Positions 17,527 through 26,729 of a stretch of DNA of 64,000 nt are shown here, piece by piece. Below the pieces are notes generated by a model, which had not been told where the DNA came from, did not search any database, and worked only from the letters and a program-made list of their open reading frames with translations. Every line of letters begins with the position of its first letter. Within the stretch, counting starts at the first letter, position 1. The stretch lies in contig NZ_PYVX01000003.1 in assembly GCF_003056305.1 (NCBI RefSeq), forward strand, positions 248,001-312,000, written 5' to 3'. Position numbers and translations under genes: made by a program. Source of the DNA: Halomonas denitrificans. Its GTDB lineage: Bacteria > Pseudomonadota > Gammaproteobacteria > Pseudomonadales > Halomonadaceae.

Positions 17527-18390
17527 CTACTCGATGTTCTGGATCTGCTCGCGCATCTGCTCGATCAGCACCTTGAGCTCGACGGCGCAGCGGGTGGTCT
17601 CGGCGACCACCGACTTCGACGACAGGGTGTTGGCCTCGCGATTGAGCTCCTGCATCAGGAAGTCCAGGCGGCGCCCCACCGGGCCGGGCTGGCCGAGCTG
17701 GCGCGTCACCTCGGCGACGTGGGTGGCGAGGCGGTCGAGCTCCTCGTCGACGTCGGCCTTCTGGGCGAGCAGCGCGAGCTCGGCCTCGAGGCGCTGGGGA
17801 TCGAGCTCGGCGCGCACGCTCGCGAGCCGCTCCAGCAGCTGGGCCCGCTGGCGCTCGAGGATGCGCGGCATCAGCCGGCGCACCTCGGCGACCTGGGCAT
17901 CGATCGCGGTGAGGCGCTCGCGGATCAGCGCGGCGAGCTTCTCGCCCTCCCGGACGCGGCCGGCGATCAGGTCGTCCAGAGCGGTCTGGAAGAGCGCCAG
18001 GGCCTGCTCCTTGATGGCCGCCAGGTCCGGGTCGCGTCGCTCGAGCACGCCGGGGTGATCGAGCAGGCGCAGGGCATCGGGCATGGCGGCACCGGGCACG
18101 CGCTGGCATACCTCCTCCAGGGTGGCGGCCAGGGCCGCCAGTCGCGCCCGGTCGACGCTCGGCTCGGCCTCGTCGCCGGCCGGCTCGAAGCGCAGGGTGC
18201 ACTCGACCTTGCCGCGGGCCAGGCGCGTGCGCAGCGCCTCACGAAAGGCCGGCTCCAGGTCGCGCAGCGCCTCTGGCAGGCGGAAGTGGGGCTCCAGGTA
18301 GCGCTGGTTGACCGAGCGCAGCTCGAGCTGTAGGCGGCCGGCCTCGCCGTCGTGCTCCTGGCGTGAAAAGGCGGTCATGCTGTGGACCAT
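17527..18390 (-). CDS. yicC: YicC/YloC family endoribonuclease
   Basis: 287 aa from ATG 18390 (MVHSMTAFSRQ), with GGGAGG 5 nt upstream; the usual YicC start is M-x-x-SMTA. It is largely helical and coiled. The conserved LRSVNQRYLEP segment is near the N-terminus, and RRLDFLMQELNREANTLSSKS lies near the C-terminus, where family members keep acidic residues and HD/RE-type contacts. E. coli YicC is a ribonuclease that affects small RNA turnover. Divergent from rph, as in many gammaproteobacteria. Confidence 0.93.
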   Translation of the reverse strand: MVHSMTAFSRQEHDGEAGRLQLELRSVNQRYLEPHFRLPEALRDLEPAFREALRTRLARGKVECTLRFEPAGDEAEPSVDRARLAALAATLEEVCQRVPGAAMPDALRLLDHPGVLERRDPDLAAIKEQALALFQTALDDLIAGRVREGEKLAALIRERLTAIDAQVAEVRRLMPRILERQRAQLLERLASVRAELDPQRLEAELALLAQKADVDEELDRLATHVAEVTRQLGQPGPVGRRLDFLMQELNREANTLSSKSVVAETTRCAVELKVLIEQMREQIQNIE

Positions 18391-18530
18391 GGTGCCTCCC
18401 GGTGACGCGTGGTGTGAGGGGCCCGCAGTGTACCCGATTCCCCGGCCACACCGTGTAGACCAGAGCGTGTAGAATGGCCGCCATTCCACGGGTGTCTTCC
18501 CGTCATCTTTCCCGATTCAAGAGAGCTGCC

Positions 18531-19268
18531 ATGACCTCGGAGATCCGGCGTCCCAGCGGACGCGCCGCCGACCAGTCCCGCGACATCCGCCTGACCCGTG
18601 ACTACACCCGCCACGCCGAGGGCTCGGTGCTGGTGGAGTTCGGCGACACCAAGGTGCTGTGCAACGCCAGCGTCGAGGCCGGGGTGCCGCGCTGGCTGCG
18701 CGGCAAGAAACAGGGCTGGGTGACCGCCGAATACGGGATGCTGCCCCGCGCCACCCATACCCGAGGCGGCCGCGAGGCAACCCGCGGCAAGCAGGGTGGC
18801 CGCACCCTGGAGATCCAGCGGCTGATCGGCCGCTCGCTGCGCGCGGCGGTGAACCTCAAGAAGCTCGGTGAATACACCATCACCGTCGACTGCGACGTCA
18901 TCCAGGCCGACGGCGGCACCCGCACTGCCTCCATCACCGGTGGCTGCGTGGCGCTGATCGACGCCATCCGCTACCTGCAGCGCGAGAAGCTGATCAAGGG
19001 CGACCCCTTCCACCAGCTGGTCGGCTCGATTTCGGTGGGGCTCTACAAGGGCATGCCGGTGGTCGACCTGGACTACCCCGAGGACTCGAGCGCCGACACC
19101 GACATGAACGTGGTGATGGCCGAGGGCGGCGAGCTGATCGAGGTGCAGGGCACCGCCGAGGCCGGCACCTTCAGCCGTGCCGAGCTCAACGCCATGCTCG
19201 ACCTGGCCGAGAAGGCCGGCGCCGAGCTGTTCGCCCACCAGCGCGAGGCGCTGGGCATCCGCGGCTGA
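18531..19268 (+). CDS. rph: Ribonuclease PH
   Basis: Phosphate-dependent 3'-5' exoribonuclease that trims tRNA precursors; 245 aa from ATG 18531. [13 protein letters not shown] at the start, [29 protein letters not shown] (Arg cluster that binds RNA and phosphate) and DADGG-type [14 protein letters not shown] are all present. Full length, unlike the frameshifted copy of E. coli K-12. A strong bidirectional terminator lies at 19491-19528. Confidence 0.97.
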   Translation: MTSEIRRPSGRAADQSRDIRLTRDYTRHAEGSVLVEFGDTKVLCNASVEAGVPRWLRGKKQGWVTAEYGMLPRATHTRGGREATRGKQGGRTLEIQRLIGRSLRAAVNLKKLGEYTITVDCDVIQADGGTRTASITGGCVALIDAIRYLQREKLIKGDPFHQLVGSISVGLYKGMPVVDLDYPEDSSADTDMNVVMAEGGELIEVQGTAEAGTFSRAELNAMLDLAEKAGAELFAHQREALGIRG

Positions 19269-19280
19269 GTGGCATATTCG

Positions 19281-19490
19281 CTGTAGGAATGTGCCGACGA
19301 CAGGCTGAAGGAGGTCCTGCGCCAGGGGTGAGGAGCGCTGCTACGAACGGGCTGGCCATGGATGGCCAGCACCGGTCCTGCAAGCGGAGCAGGATGCGAG
19401 AGCGTCGCAGGGCGCCAGCGCCCAGGGACGGGTTCACAGCGCCTTCGGAAGGCCTGTCGGCGGCTGAGCCCCTGGTCAGGCCTCTCCCAC
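19281..19490. repeat. Structured intergenic element between rph and crc (possible dispersed repeat)
   Basis: A 295-bp stretch (19269-19563) has no credible gene. It contains a string of small perfect hairpins: CTGGCCAT/ATGGCCAG, TCCTGC/GCAGGA, GGGCG/CGCCC and GCCTTC/GAAGGC. This dense run is unlike other gaps in the window and looks like a REP/BIME-type intergenic repeat. No second copy is visible here, so repetition in the genome is inference. Confidence 0.45.
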
Positions 19491-19528
19491 AACGCAACGC
19501 GCCGGCCCGAGGGCCGGCGCGTTGCGTT
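19491..19528. terminator. Strong bidirectional terminator hairpin
   Basis: A perfect 18-bp inverted repeat (arms starting AACGCAACGC and GGGCCGGCGC) with a 2-nt centre, between convergent rph and crc. The A/T-containing ends give short U runs in both directions. Confidence 0.75.
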
Positions 19529-19563
19529 CCGGCCGGGCCGGAACGGCGACGTAGGGAGCGGAC

Positions 19564-20331
19564 TCAGAGCGTCAGGTCGTACTCGACGATCAGCGGCGCG
19601 AACTCCGAGAAGGTCGCGTCGTAGTCGATCCAGGCGTCCACCACGTGGCGGCGGAAGTTCGGCCCGACGATCTGGTAGTCGATGCGCCAACCCTCCTGGC
19701 GGGAGCGCGGCTCCTCCTGGTCGAGCTTCGGCCACCAGGTGTACTCGCCGGCGTCGCGGTTGATCTCGCGGAAGGTGTCGATGAAGCCGGTCGGGCCGAA
19801 GACCTGGTCCATCCAGGCACGCTCCTCGGGCTTGAAGCCGGGGGTGGTCTGGTTGTCGGCCCAGTTCTCGAGGTCGATGGTCTTGTGGGCGATGTGCCAG
19901 GTGCCGCAGATGATGTACTCGCGGCGCTTGCGGGCCATCTTCGACAGGTACTCCTGATACTGGGCCATGAAGGCCTGCTTGGCGGCGTAGTCGCTGCCGT
20001 CGGGCATCAGGAAGCTGGCGATGCTGAAGCGGTCGTAGTCCGCCTGCAGGAAGCGCGCCTCGTGGTCGCACTGGGGGAAGCCCAGGCCGTACATGATGGC
20101 CTTGGGGATCTGGCGGCAGTAGAGGCCGACCCCGGAGAAGCCGTCCTGCTCCGCATCGAGGAAGTAGCCCTCGTAGCCCTCCGGATAGAGGATGCTATCG
20201 TCCAGCTCGAAGCTCTTGGCCTTGAGGTTCTGCACGCAGACGACGTCGGCATCCTGATTGGCCAGCCAGTCGAGGAAGCCCCGTCCGACCGCTTCGCGGA
20301 TGCCGTTGACATTGATGGTGGCGATTTTCAT
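19564..20331 (-). CDS. crc: Crc-type catabolite repression control protein (non-catalytic ExoIII homologue)
   Basis: 255 aa, ExoIII/APE fold from MKIATINVNGIREA. It sits between rph and pyrE, the position of crc in Pseudomonas, and shares Crc-like stretches (RKRREYIICGT, PGFKPEERAWMD). ExoIII active-site positions are changed: the metal Glu is Asn (VQNLK), GDxN is GTWH, and C-terminal SDH is SEF (FSEFAPL). Nuclease activity is therefore unlikely. In Pseudomonas, Crc acts with Hfq to repress translation of catabolic mRNAs. Automatic annotation would probably call this xth. Divergent from pyrE. Confidence 0.85.
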   Translation of the reverse strand: MKIATINVNGIREAVGRGFLDWLANQDADVVCVQNLKAKSFELDDSILYPEGYEGYFLDAEQDGFSGVGLYCRQIPKAIMYGLGFPQCDHEARFLQADYDRFSIASFLMPDGSDYAAKQAFMAQYQEYLSKMARKRREYIICGTWHIAHKTIDLENWADNQTTPGFKPEERAWMDQVFGPTGFIDTFREINRDAGEYTWWPKLDQEEPRSRQEGWRIDYQIVGPNFRRHVVDAWIDYDATFSEFAPLIVEYDLTL

Positions 20332-20422
20332 ACGTGGTCCCTTTTGCGTCGCGCGTGTATGATACCCGACGTTTCGACGTTTGGGTAAATGGCGTCAGCC
20401 GATAAACGTGATAGGAGGCTCC

Positions 20423-21115
20423 GTGGCGGACCCGCGCACTGCATCGTCCCTGCAACCCTACCAGCAGGCTTTCATCGAGTTCGCCATCGAACAGGGCGTG
20501 TTGCGCTTCGGCGAGTTCACCCTGAAGTCCGGGCGCGTCAGCCCCTATTTCTTCAACGCCGGCCTGTTCCGCACCGGCCGCGCCCTGGCCCAGCTGGGCC
20601 GCTTCTACGCCCAGGCCATCGCCGACAGCGAGCTTGAGATCGACGTGCTCTTCGGGCCCGCCTACAAGGGCATCCCGCTGGCCGCCACCACCGCCGTGGC
20701 GCTGGCCGACCACCACGACCGCGACCTGCCCTATGCCTTCAACCGCAAGGAGGCCAAGGCCCACGGCGAGGGCGGCAACATCGTCGGCGCCGAGCTCGCC
20801 GGGCGCATCCTGATCATCGACGACGTGATCACCGCCGGCACCGCGATCCGCGAGGTGATGGGCCTGATCGACGACGCGGGCGCGAAGGCGGCGGGCGTGG
20901 TGATCGCCCTGGATCGCCAGGAGCGCGGTCGCGACGAGAACGACCCGCGTAGCGCCATCCAGGAGGTCGAGGCCACCTACGGCATGCCGGTGGTCAGCAT
21001 CGTCACCCTGGACCTGGTGCTCGAGTACCTCGAGCAGCACGCCGGCGATGAGCTCCGTGGCCACGCTGAGGCGATCCGCGCCTACCGCGACCGCTACGGC
21101 GTGTCTGGCGACTGA
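20423..21115 (+). CDS. pyrE: Orotate phosphoribosyltransferase
   Basis: Makes orotidine 5'-phosphate from orotate and PRPP in pyrimidine synthesis. I choose the GTG at 20423 (230 aa) because AGGAGG lies 6 nt upstream; the ATG at 20381 would add 14 atypical residues. Markers: [14 protein letters not shown] near the start, [14 protein letters not shown], the catalytic loop [13 protein letters not shown] and the PRPP motif [13 protein letters not shown]. The divergent promoter region shared with crc is 20332-20422. Confidence 0.95.
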   Translation: MADPRTASSLQPYQQAFIEFAIEQGVLRFGEFTLKSGRVSPYFFNAGLFRTGRALAQLGRFYAQAIADSELEIDVLFGPAYKGIPLAATTAVALADHHDRDLPYAFNRKEAKAHGEGGNIVGAELAGRILIIDDVITAGTAIREVMGLIDDAGAKAAGVVIALDRQERGRDENDPRSAIQEVEATYGMPVVSIVTLDLVLEYLEQHAGDELRGHAEAIRAYRDRYGVSGD

Positions 21116-21163
21116 GACCCGGCAACTGAGGCCCGCGGCGCGCTGCCCGCCAGGCGATCCTCC

Positions 21164-21187
21164 CTCGGGCCCCGCACGGGGCCCGAG
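21164..21187. terminator. Stem-loop between pyrE and trmL
   Basis: Arms CTCGGGCCCCG and CGGGGCCCGAG form a perfect 11-bp stem. No T tract follows, so it may be a weak terminator or mRNA-stabilising hairpin. Confidence 0.45.
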
Positions 21188-21220
21188 CGCGTTGTACGCC
21201 CTTCCAATCAGGAGTCGCTG

Positions 21221-21772
21221 ATGCTTGACGTGGTGCTCTACCAGCCCGAGATTCCGCCCAATACCGGCAACCTGATCCGGCTCTGCGCCAACACCGGCTT
21301 TCGGCTCCACCTGATCGAGCCGCTGGGCTTCGCCCTGGACGACAAGCGGCTGCGCCGCGCCGGGCTCGACTACCACGAGTGGGCCCGGGTGAAGGTGCAT
21401 GCCGACTGGGAGGCCTTCCTCGCCGCCGTGGCGCCGGCGCGGGTCTTCGCCGTCTCGACCCGTGGGCGCACCGGCTATCACGAGCCCGGCTATCGCGAGG
21501 GCGATGCCCTGGTGTTCGGCCCCGAGACCCGCGGTCTGCCCCAGGCCATGCTGGACGCCCTGCCCGAGGCCCAGCGCCTGCGCATCCCCATGCTCCCCGA
21601 GAGCCGCAGCCTGAACCTCTCCAACGCCTGTGCGGTGGTGGTCTTCGAGGCGTGGCGCCAGCTCGCGTTCGCCGGGTCCGGCCTTCCGGGGGCCGGCCTT
21701 CCGGGTGCCGGCTCTCCTGAGGCCGGCCCGGTCGCCATCGATCCCGACGCCGTCGGGAGGAGCCTGCGATGA
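21221..21772 (+). CDS. trmL: tRNA (cytidine/uridine-34 2'-O)-methyltransferase TrmL
   Basis: SPOUT-class methyltransferase that modifies the wobble base of tRNA-Leu isoacceptors. Motifs of the knotted fold: [20 protein letters not shown] near the start, FGPETRGLP and [19 protein letters not shown] near the C-terminus. At 183 aa it is about 25 residues longer than E. coli TrmL (157). The extra tail is a GLPGAG-type repeat encoded by short imperfect DNA repeats. Its stop overlaps the rep start by 4 nt (ATGA). Confidence 0.94.
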   Translation: MLDVVLYQPEIPPNTGNLIRLCANTGFRLHLIEPLGFALDDKRLRRAGLDYHEWARVKVHADWEAFLAAVAPARVFAVSTRGRTGYHEPGYREGDALVFGPETRGLPQAMLDALPEAQRLRIPMLPESRSLNLSNACAVVVFEAWRQLAFAGSGLPGAGLPGAGSPEAGPVAIDPDAVGRSLR

Positions 21773-23835
21773 CCCCCTCCATCCAGAGCCGGGTCGCCGG
21801 CCTCAACCCCCGCCAGCAGGAGGCCGTGCGCTACATCGACGGCCCCTGCCTGGTGCTCGCCGGGGCTGGCTCCGGCAAGACCAGCGTGATCACCACCAAG
21901 ATCGCCTACCTGGTGCAGGAGTGCGGCATGAGCGCCCGGCGCATCGCCGCGGTGACTTTCACCAACAAGGCCGCCCGGGAGATGAAGGAGCGGGTGGGCA
22001 GCATGCTCAAGGGCAAGGAGGGGCACGGCCTGACCGTCTCCACCTTCCACAACCTCGGGCTCAACATCATCCGCAGCGAGCTCAAGGCGCTCGGCTACCG
22101 GCCGGGCTTCTCGCTGTTCGACCCGGAGGACGCCAAGGCGCTGCTGCGCGACCTGATGAACAAGGACGCCCAGGTCGACGCCGACCAGATCAACGCCGTG
22201 CAGCAGCAGATCTCCCAGTGGAAGAACGACCTGCTGCTGCCCGGCCAGGCGCTCTCCCACGCCGAGGACGACGACGCGCAGTACGCCGCCCGGGTCTACG
22301 AGGCCTACGTGCGCCACCTGAAGGCCTACAACGCGGTGGACTTCGACGACCTGATCCTGCTGCCGGTGGTGCTGCTGCGCGACGACCCCGAGGCGCTGGC
22401 CCGCTGGCGGCGCAAGATCCACTACATGCTGGTGGACGAGTACCAGGACACCAACATCAGCCAGTACCTGCTGGTGCGGCTGCTGATGGGCGAGCGGGCC
22501 ACCTTCACGGTGGTCGGCGACGACGACCAGTCGATCTACGCCTGGCGCGGCGCGCGCCCGGAGAACCTGGTGACACTGGGCGAGGACTTCCCGCGCCTCA
22601 AGGTGATCAAGCTCGAGCAGAACTACCGCTCCACCGGCACCATCCTGCGTGCCGCCAACACCCTGATCGCCAACAACCCCCACGTCTACGACAAGACCCT
22701 GTGGTCGGAGATGGGCGAGGGCGCGCCGATCCGCGTGGTGGTCAACCGCCACGAGGAGGCCGAGGCCGAGCGGGTGGCCAGCGAGATCCTCACCCGGCGC
22801 ATCAAGGAGTCCGCCGAATGGCGCGACTTCGCGGTGCTCTACCGCGGCAACTTCCAGGCCCGGCTGCTGGAGCTCAAGCTGCAGCACTACCAGATCCCCT
22901 ACAAGCTCTCCGGCGGCACCTCCTTCTTCTCGCGCAACGAGATCAAGGACGCCATGGCCTACCTGCGCCTGCTGATCAATCCGGCCGACGACAACGCCTT
23001 TTTGCGCATCGTCAACGTGCCGCGCCGCGAGATCGGCCCGAGCACCCTGGAGAAGCTCGCCAACTACGCCAACGACCAGGCCTCAGGGCGCTCGATCTCG
23101 CTGTTCGCGGCCTGCCACGAGCTGGGCCTCGCCCAGCAGCTGCCGGAGCGAGCGATGGACCGCCTGTCGCGCTTCACCCACTTCATCGACGGAGTGCGCC
23201 GGCGCATGGATCAGGGCGACGCCCTCGAGGCGATCCGCGGCATGCTCCACGAGATGGACTACGAGGCCTGGCTCTACCAGAACGCCAGCGCGCCGACCAT
23301 CGCCGAGCGGCGCATGGCCAACGTCTGGATCCTGATCGATCAGCTCGAGAAGTCCATGAACCGCGATCCCGAGGACGCGGCCAGCACGGAGACCGAGACC
23401 GACGACGTGGAGTCGGCGATCTCCCGGCTGGTGCTGCGCGACATCCTCGAGCAGCAGGCCGAGGAGGACGACTCCGACCGGGTGCAGCTCTTGACCATGC
23501 ACGCCTCCAAGGGGCTGGAGTTCCCCCACGTCTACCTGATGGGCCTGGAGGAGGAGCTGCTGCCCCACCGCAACGCCGTGGAGGCGGGCACCGTGGAGGA
23601 GGAGCGGCGCCTGGCCTACGTGGGCATCACCCGGGCGCGGCGCACCCTGACGCTGACCCTGGCGCGTCAGCGCAAGGCCTACGGTGAGCTGATGGACTGC
23701 ACGCCGAGCCGCTTCCTCGACGAGCTGCCGGAGGGCGACCTGGAGTGGGAGGGGCGCGCCGACCGCGAGGACCCGGAAAAGAAGCAGGCCCGGGGCAAGG
23801 ATGCCCTGGCGGGGATTCGCTCACTGCTGGGCTGA
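21769..23835 (+). CDS. rep: ATP-dependent DNA helicase Rep
   Basis: Superfamily 1A 3'-5' helicase that clears proteins ahead of the replication fork; 688 aa (E. coli 673). Motif I is [12 protein letters not shown] is [10 protein letters not shown] includes [37 protein letters not shown] and [23 protein letters not shown] agrees with Rep rather than UvrD, which is longer. Translationally coupled to trmL. Confidence 0.96.
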   Translation: MTPSIQSRVAGLNPRQQEAVRYIDGPCLVLAGAGSGKTSVITTKIAYLVQECGMSARRIAAVTFTNKAAREMKERVGSMLKGKEGHGLTVSTFHNLGLNIIRSELKALGYRPGFSLFDPEDAKALLRDLMNKDAQVDADQINAVQQQISQWKNDLLLPGQALSHAEDDDAQYAARVYEAYVRHLKAYNAVDFDDLILLPVVLLRDDPEALARWRRKIHYMLVDEYQDTNISQYLLVRLLMGERATFTVVGDDDQSIYAWRGARPENLVTLGEDFPRLKVIKLEQNYRSTGTILRAANTLIANNPHVYDKTLWSEMGEGAPIRVVVNRHEEAEAERVASEILTRRIKESAEWRDFAVLYRGNFQARLLELKLQHYQIPYKLSGGTSFFSRNEIKDAMAYLRLLINPADDNAFLRIVNVPRREIGPSTLEKLANYANDQASGRSISLFAACHELGLAQQLPERAMDRLSRFTHFIDGVRRRMDQGDALEAIRGMLHEMDYEAWLYQNASAPTIAERRMANVWILIDQLEKSMNRDPEDAASTETETDDVESAISRLVLRDILEQQAEEDDSDRVQLLTMHASKGLEFPHVYLMGLEEELLPHRNAVEAGTVEEERRLAYVGITRARRTLTLTLARQRKAYGELMDCTPSRFLDELPEGDLEWEGRADREDPEKKQARGKDALAGIRSLLG

Positions 23836-23886
23836 GAGCGGGCCTAAAGGCGGCGGTCGGTCATCGACGGCCGACCTTCCAACGCA

Positions 23887-23912
23887 AGCGGGGCGCCCTA
23901 GGGCGCCCCGCT
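23887..23912. terminator. Bidirectional hairpin between rep and the cytochrome gene
   Basis: Perfect 12-bp arms AGCGGGGCGCCC/GGGCGCCCCGCT with a TA centre, between convergent genes. Confidence 0.6.
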
Positions 23913-23933
23913 GGTCTCCGCGTGACCGCGTGC

Positions 23934-24716
23934 TTACTGCGCGGCGCCGACCAGGTGATCGACCGCCGCCTTGACCTCGGCATCGGAGAGCGACGCGTTG
24001 CCGCCCTTGGCGGGCATCGCGTTGAAGCCGTTAATGGCGTGGCTGTAGAGGGTCTCGGTGCCCTTCTCGAGGCGCGGCGCCCAGGCCTCGGCGTCGCCCT
24101 TCTTCGGCGCGCCGGCGGCGCCGGTGTCGTGGCAGGCCATGCAGGCGGTGTTGTAGATCGCGGCGCCATCGATGCCGGCCGTGGCGGCCTCGGCACCGGC
24201 GCTGGCTTCGCTCGCCTCGCCTTCGGCGCTGGCCGAGGCGGCCTCGTCACCGCCGCTCTCCTGGGCGGGCACGTCCATGACCGGCTCGACCAGGTGGGCG
24301 ACCGCGGCCTCGACTTCCGCGTCGGAGAGGTTCGGGTTGCCGCCCTTGGCGGGCATGGCGTTGAAGCCGTTGATGGCGTGGCTCACCAGGGTCTCGAAGC
24401 CCTTGCCGGTGCGCTCGCTCCAGGCGGCCTCGTCGCCGCGCACCGGTGCGCCCGCGGCGCCGGTCTCGTGGCAGGCCATGCAGACGTTGTTGTAGATGCC
24501 GGCCCCGTCGATGGCCCCCCCGGAGGAGGCGCTGCTGTCGCCGCCGCTGGCGGCGGCCATGGCGGTGCCGCAGTCCTCGCCCTGCAGGCAGAGCTCACCC
24601 ACCGGCTTCAGGCGTTCCGCGATGGCGTCGTGCGCCGCGTCGTCCTGTGCAACGGCCATGCCTGCGCTCAGGCCCAGGGTGACCAGGCACCCCATGATCA
24701 GCTTGCTGGATTTCAC
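23934..24716 (-). CDS. Di-haem cytochrome c5 family protein
   Basis: Periplasmic electron carrier. Three consecutive in-frame GTG codons (24725, 24722, 24716) could start it; 24716 is best spaced from GAGAGG, giving 260 aa. A signal peptide ends near AVAQ. Two c5-type domains each carry CMACH (Cys82-His86 and Cys195-His199, counted from 24725) and a Met ligand in FNAMPAKGG. An Ala/Ser/Glu-rich linker separates them. The halves are nearly identical (TGAAGAP, SHAINGFNAMPAKGG, LSDAEV), so this is an internal duplication. The extra Cys pair CLQGEDC near the N-terminus is common in c5 proteins. Probably feeds a terminal oxidase. Confidence 0.9.
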   Translation of the reverse strand: MKSSKLIMGCLVTLGLSAGMAVAQDDAAHDAIAERLKPVGELCLQGEDCGTAMAAASGGDSSASSGGAIDGAGIYNNVCMACHETGAAGAPVRGDEAAWSERTGKGFETLVSHAINGFNAMPAKGGNPNLSDAEVEAAVAHLVEPVMDVPAQESGGDEAASASAEGEASEASAGAEAATAGIDGAAIYNTACMACHDTGAAGAPKKGDAEAWAPRLEKGTETLYSHAINGFNAMPAKGGNASLSDAEVKAAVDHLVGAAQ

Positions 24717-24881
24717 TCTCACCACCTCTCGACGGTCCTGTCATCGGAATCACGCTCGGCATCACGTCAGACGGTGGACGCCACGGCGCGCATATATAGT
24801 GGGCGACAGTATACCGACATCGCCAACGCCTGGAAAATCCCCACGGTTCACGGTGGGATGGCGGCCGCTCGGGATGTCGGC

Positions 24882-24910
24882 TGGACAGCGCTCTGGCGGG
24901 CGGGTAGGAT
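24882..24910 (+). promoter_or_regulatory. Sigma-70 promoter of the tRNA-Arg gene
   Basis: TGGACA, 17 bp, TAGGAT, then a GC-rich discriminator (AGCGCCCGCC) of the kind found before stringently controlled stable-RNA genes. The tRNA begins 31 bp after the -10. Confidence 0.6.
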
Positions 24911-24941
24911 AGCGCCCGCCTGGCACCCATCGCCAGGCCGT

Positions 24942-25018
24942 GCGCCCGTAGCTCAGTTGGATAGAGTATCGGCCTCCGAAGCCGAGGGTCGCAGGTTCGA
25001 ATCCTGCCGGGCGCGCCA
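24942..25018 (+). tRNA. tRNA-Arg (anticodon CCG)
   Basis: 77 nt including encoded CCA. The acceptor stem GCGCCCG pairs with CGGGCGC before discriminator G and CCA. D arm GCTC/GAGT, anticodon stem TCGGC/GCCGA with loop CTCCGAA (anticodon CCG at 24976-24978), and T arm GCAGG-TTCGAAT-CCTGC. It reads CGG codons, common in this GC-rich genome. No integrase or direct-repeat attachment site was seen beside it. Confidence 0.97.
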
Positions 25019-25027
25019 CGAATCCGA

Positions 25028-25056
25028 GGGCCTGCGACACTGTCGCAGGCCCTTTT
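25028..25056 (+). terminator. Rho-independent terminator of tRNA-Arg
   Basis: Stem GGGCCTGCGA/TCGCAGGCCC with a 5-nt loop, followed by CTTTT, 9 bp after the CCA end. Confidence 0.85.
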
Positions 25057-25394
25057 CGTCGTCTGTCGCCTGTGACCGGGCTGGCCGGCAACCCCGATTC
25101 GCCTGGCGATGCCGCTGCATGGATTGCCCCAGGGCGAGACCTTGACCGGCCAAGTCATGTCTTCGGAGTGTTTCCCGGGGGTGACATGGCGGATGCGAAC
25201 ACGGTGCCCTCGCGAGGCGCCCCCGGCGCGGGCTCCTTTCACGTTCCACGCCCGCGACACGGCGGGCGTGGTCGATGTCGGTTTCAGGTACGCGAAGCGT
25301 CGAGCCGCATGGCATGACGGCAAAAGCGTGAGTGGTGCTGAGGCGGGCGAGGGGATAGTGTAAGGGTCCTTGAGAGGTTCAGAGACATGCCAGA
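25057..25394. other. Intergenic region without a recognisable gene
   Basis: About 340 bp between the tRNA terminator and the AraC-type regulator. Short open frames here have no family features. It should contain the promoter of the regulator; I could not identify a convincing -10/-35 pair or operator. Confidence 0.5.
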
Positions 25395-26459
25395 GTGTCC
25401 GCCATGATGTCAGCCACGACGGTCGGTCCGCTTCACAAGAGTGAGCCGCTGGCGGTGGGCTTCGTCCTGCTCCACCGCTTCACGCTGCTGCCCTTCGCCG
25501 CCTTTCTCGACTGCCTGCGTCTGGCGGCGGACGAGGGGGACCGCTCGCGGCAGGTGCGTTGCCACTGGACCTTCATGGCCAGTACCGGGAATGAGGTGCT
25601 GTCCAGTTGCGGCGCCGCCATCTCCCCCTGCCTGCCGTTTCAGGATCCCGGCGCCTTCGATTACATCGTGGTCGTGGGCGGCGTACAGGATGATCACGAC
25701 CGCCTGGATACCCGCGCCCATGCCTACCTTCGCCGGGCCGCGGAGGCCGGTGTGCCGCTGGTGGGGCTGTGCACCGGGGTGTTCGCCCTGATCCAGGCGG
25801 GCCTGATGAAGGAGCGGCGGTGCTGCGTCAGCTGGTACCACCATCGCGACATGATCCAGCGCTTTCCCGCCATCCAGCCGGTGGCCGATCGCCTGTTCAT
25901 CGATGACGGGGATCGACTCACCTGTGCCGGCGGGGCGGCGGCGGCAGACCTGGCCGCCTACCTGGTCGAGCGCCATCTGGGCAAGGCCTGGGCGATGAAG
26001 AGCCTGAATATCATGCTCCTCGACGAGGCCCGCGCCGGCACCCACCCCCAGCCCCAGCCGGTGGTCTTCGGCAAGATCGAGGATCGTGTGGTGCGCCGCG
26101 CCATCGCCGTGCTCGAGCAGCACCTGGGCGAGGCGATCGCGATGGACGCCCTATCGGAACGGGTGGGCACCTCCCGCCGCAACCTGGAGCGACGCTTTCG
26201 CGAGATCCTGGGCGTGGGTCCCCAGAAGTTCGCCCGTGACCTGCGCCTGCGCTACGGGCTATGGCTGTTGCACTATACCGGCAAGAGCATCACCGAGATC
26301 GGCGAGCGCTGTGGTTTCGCCGATACGGCCCACTTCTCCCGCCAATTCCGCAGCGCCTTCGGCGCGACGCCGTCGGAAATGCGCAAGCGCGCCAGCGAAC
26401 CCGGCAGCGACCGGGTCGATCCCTTCTTCCTGCATATCGACGGCCGGTCGACGCTCTGA
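25395..26459 (+). CDS. GlxA-type AraC-family regulator (candidate sarcosine/betaine regulator, GbdR/SouR-like)
   Basis: 354 aa; ATG 25407 (MMSATT) is an equally possible start. The N-terminal DJ-1/PfpI-like domain (about 18-190) has the elbow GLCTGVFALIQAGL. The C-terminal AraC DNA-binding domain has ALSERVGTSRRNLERRF and the second helix-turn-helix ITEIGERCGFADTAHFSRQFRSAFG. This architecture is shared by GbdR and SouR, which activate betaine and sarcosine catabolism in Pseudomonas. It lies directly upstream of glyA-soxBDAG-purU on the same strand, so sensing sarcosine or dimethylglycine is a reasonable inference, not shown. Confidence 0.85.
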   Translation: MSAMMSATTVGPLHKSEPLAVGFVLLHRFTLLPFAAFLDCLRLAADEGDRSRQVRCHWTFMASTGNEVLSSCGAAISPCLPFQDPGAFDYIVVVGGVQDDHDRLDTRAHAYLRRAAEAGVPLVGLCTGVFALIQAGLMKERRCCVSWYHHRDMIQRFPAIQPVADRLFIDDGDRLTCAGGAAAADLAAYLVERHLGKAWAMKSLNIMLLDEARAGTHPQPQPVVFGKIEDRVVRRAIAVLEQHLGEAIAMDALSERVGTSRRNLERRFREILGVGPQKFARDLRLRYGLWLLHYTGKSITEIGERCGFADTAHFSRQFRSAFGATPSEMRKRASEPGSDRVDPFFLHIDGRSTL

Positions 26460-26729
26460 TTTCTCGGCTATCCCTAATAAACGGGTGTCCTCATGCTGGC
26501 TGCCAGCCCGGCGAGTCGCGCTGACAGCCGCCTTCCACGTGTCCCGGTGTTCAGAAATCCTGTCGCATTTATTCAATCTTTGGACTCCTCCATCGCCTTT
26601 AATCGGAACGTAAGCCGGACAAGCGGCGCAGAAGTGATCTGCGCATCAGGATGGCCATTTTCCCGCTGGCAGGTGCCGATGGCTTCCATCCACGTCCTGC
26701 CCGCCGCCGATAACAAGAAGGAGTCAGTC
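26460..26729. promoter_or_regulatory. Upstream region of the glyA-sox operon
   Basis: 270 bp with no credible gene, richer in A/T than its surroundings (for example around 26560-26610). It is the natural place for the sox operon promoter and the regulator's binding site. No operator could be assigned by eye. Confidence 0.5.

Noticed and set aside
19564..20331. Exodeoxyribonuclease III annotation
   Set aside because: Fold agrees but the metal-binding Glu, GDxN and SDH motifs are all altered; locus and sequence fit Crc.
24942..25394. tRNA-Arg as the boundary of a genomic island
   Set aside because: No integrase, no repeated 3' tRNA end downstream and no shift to a foreign gene set; the following genes are metabolic and fit a halophile.
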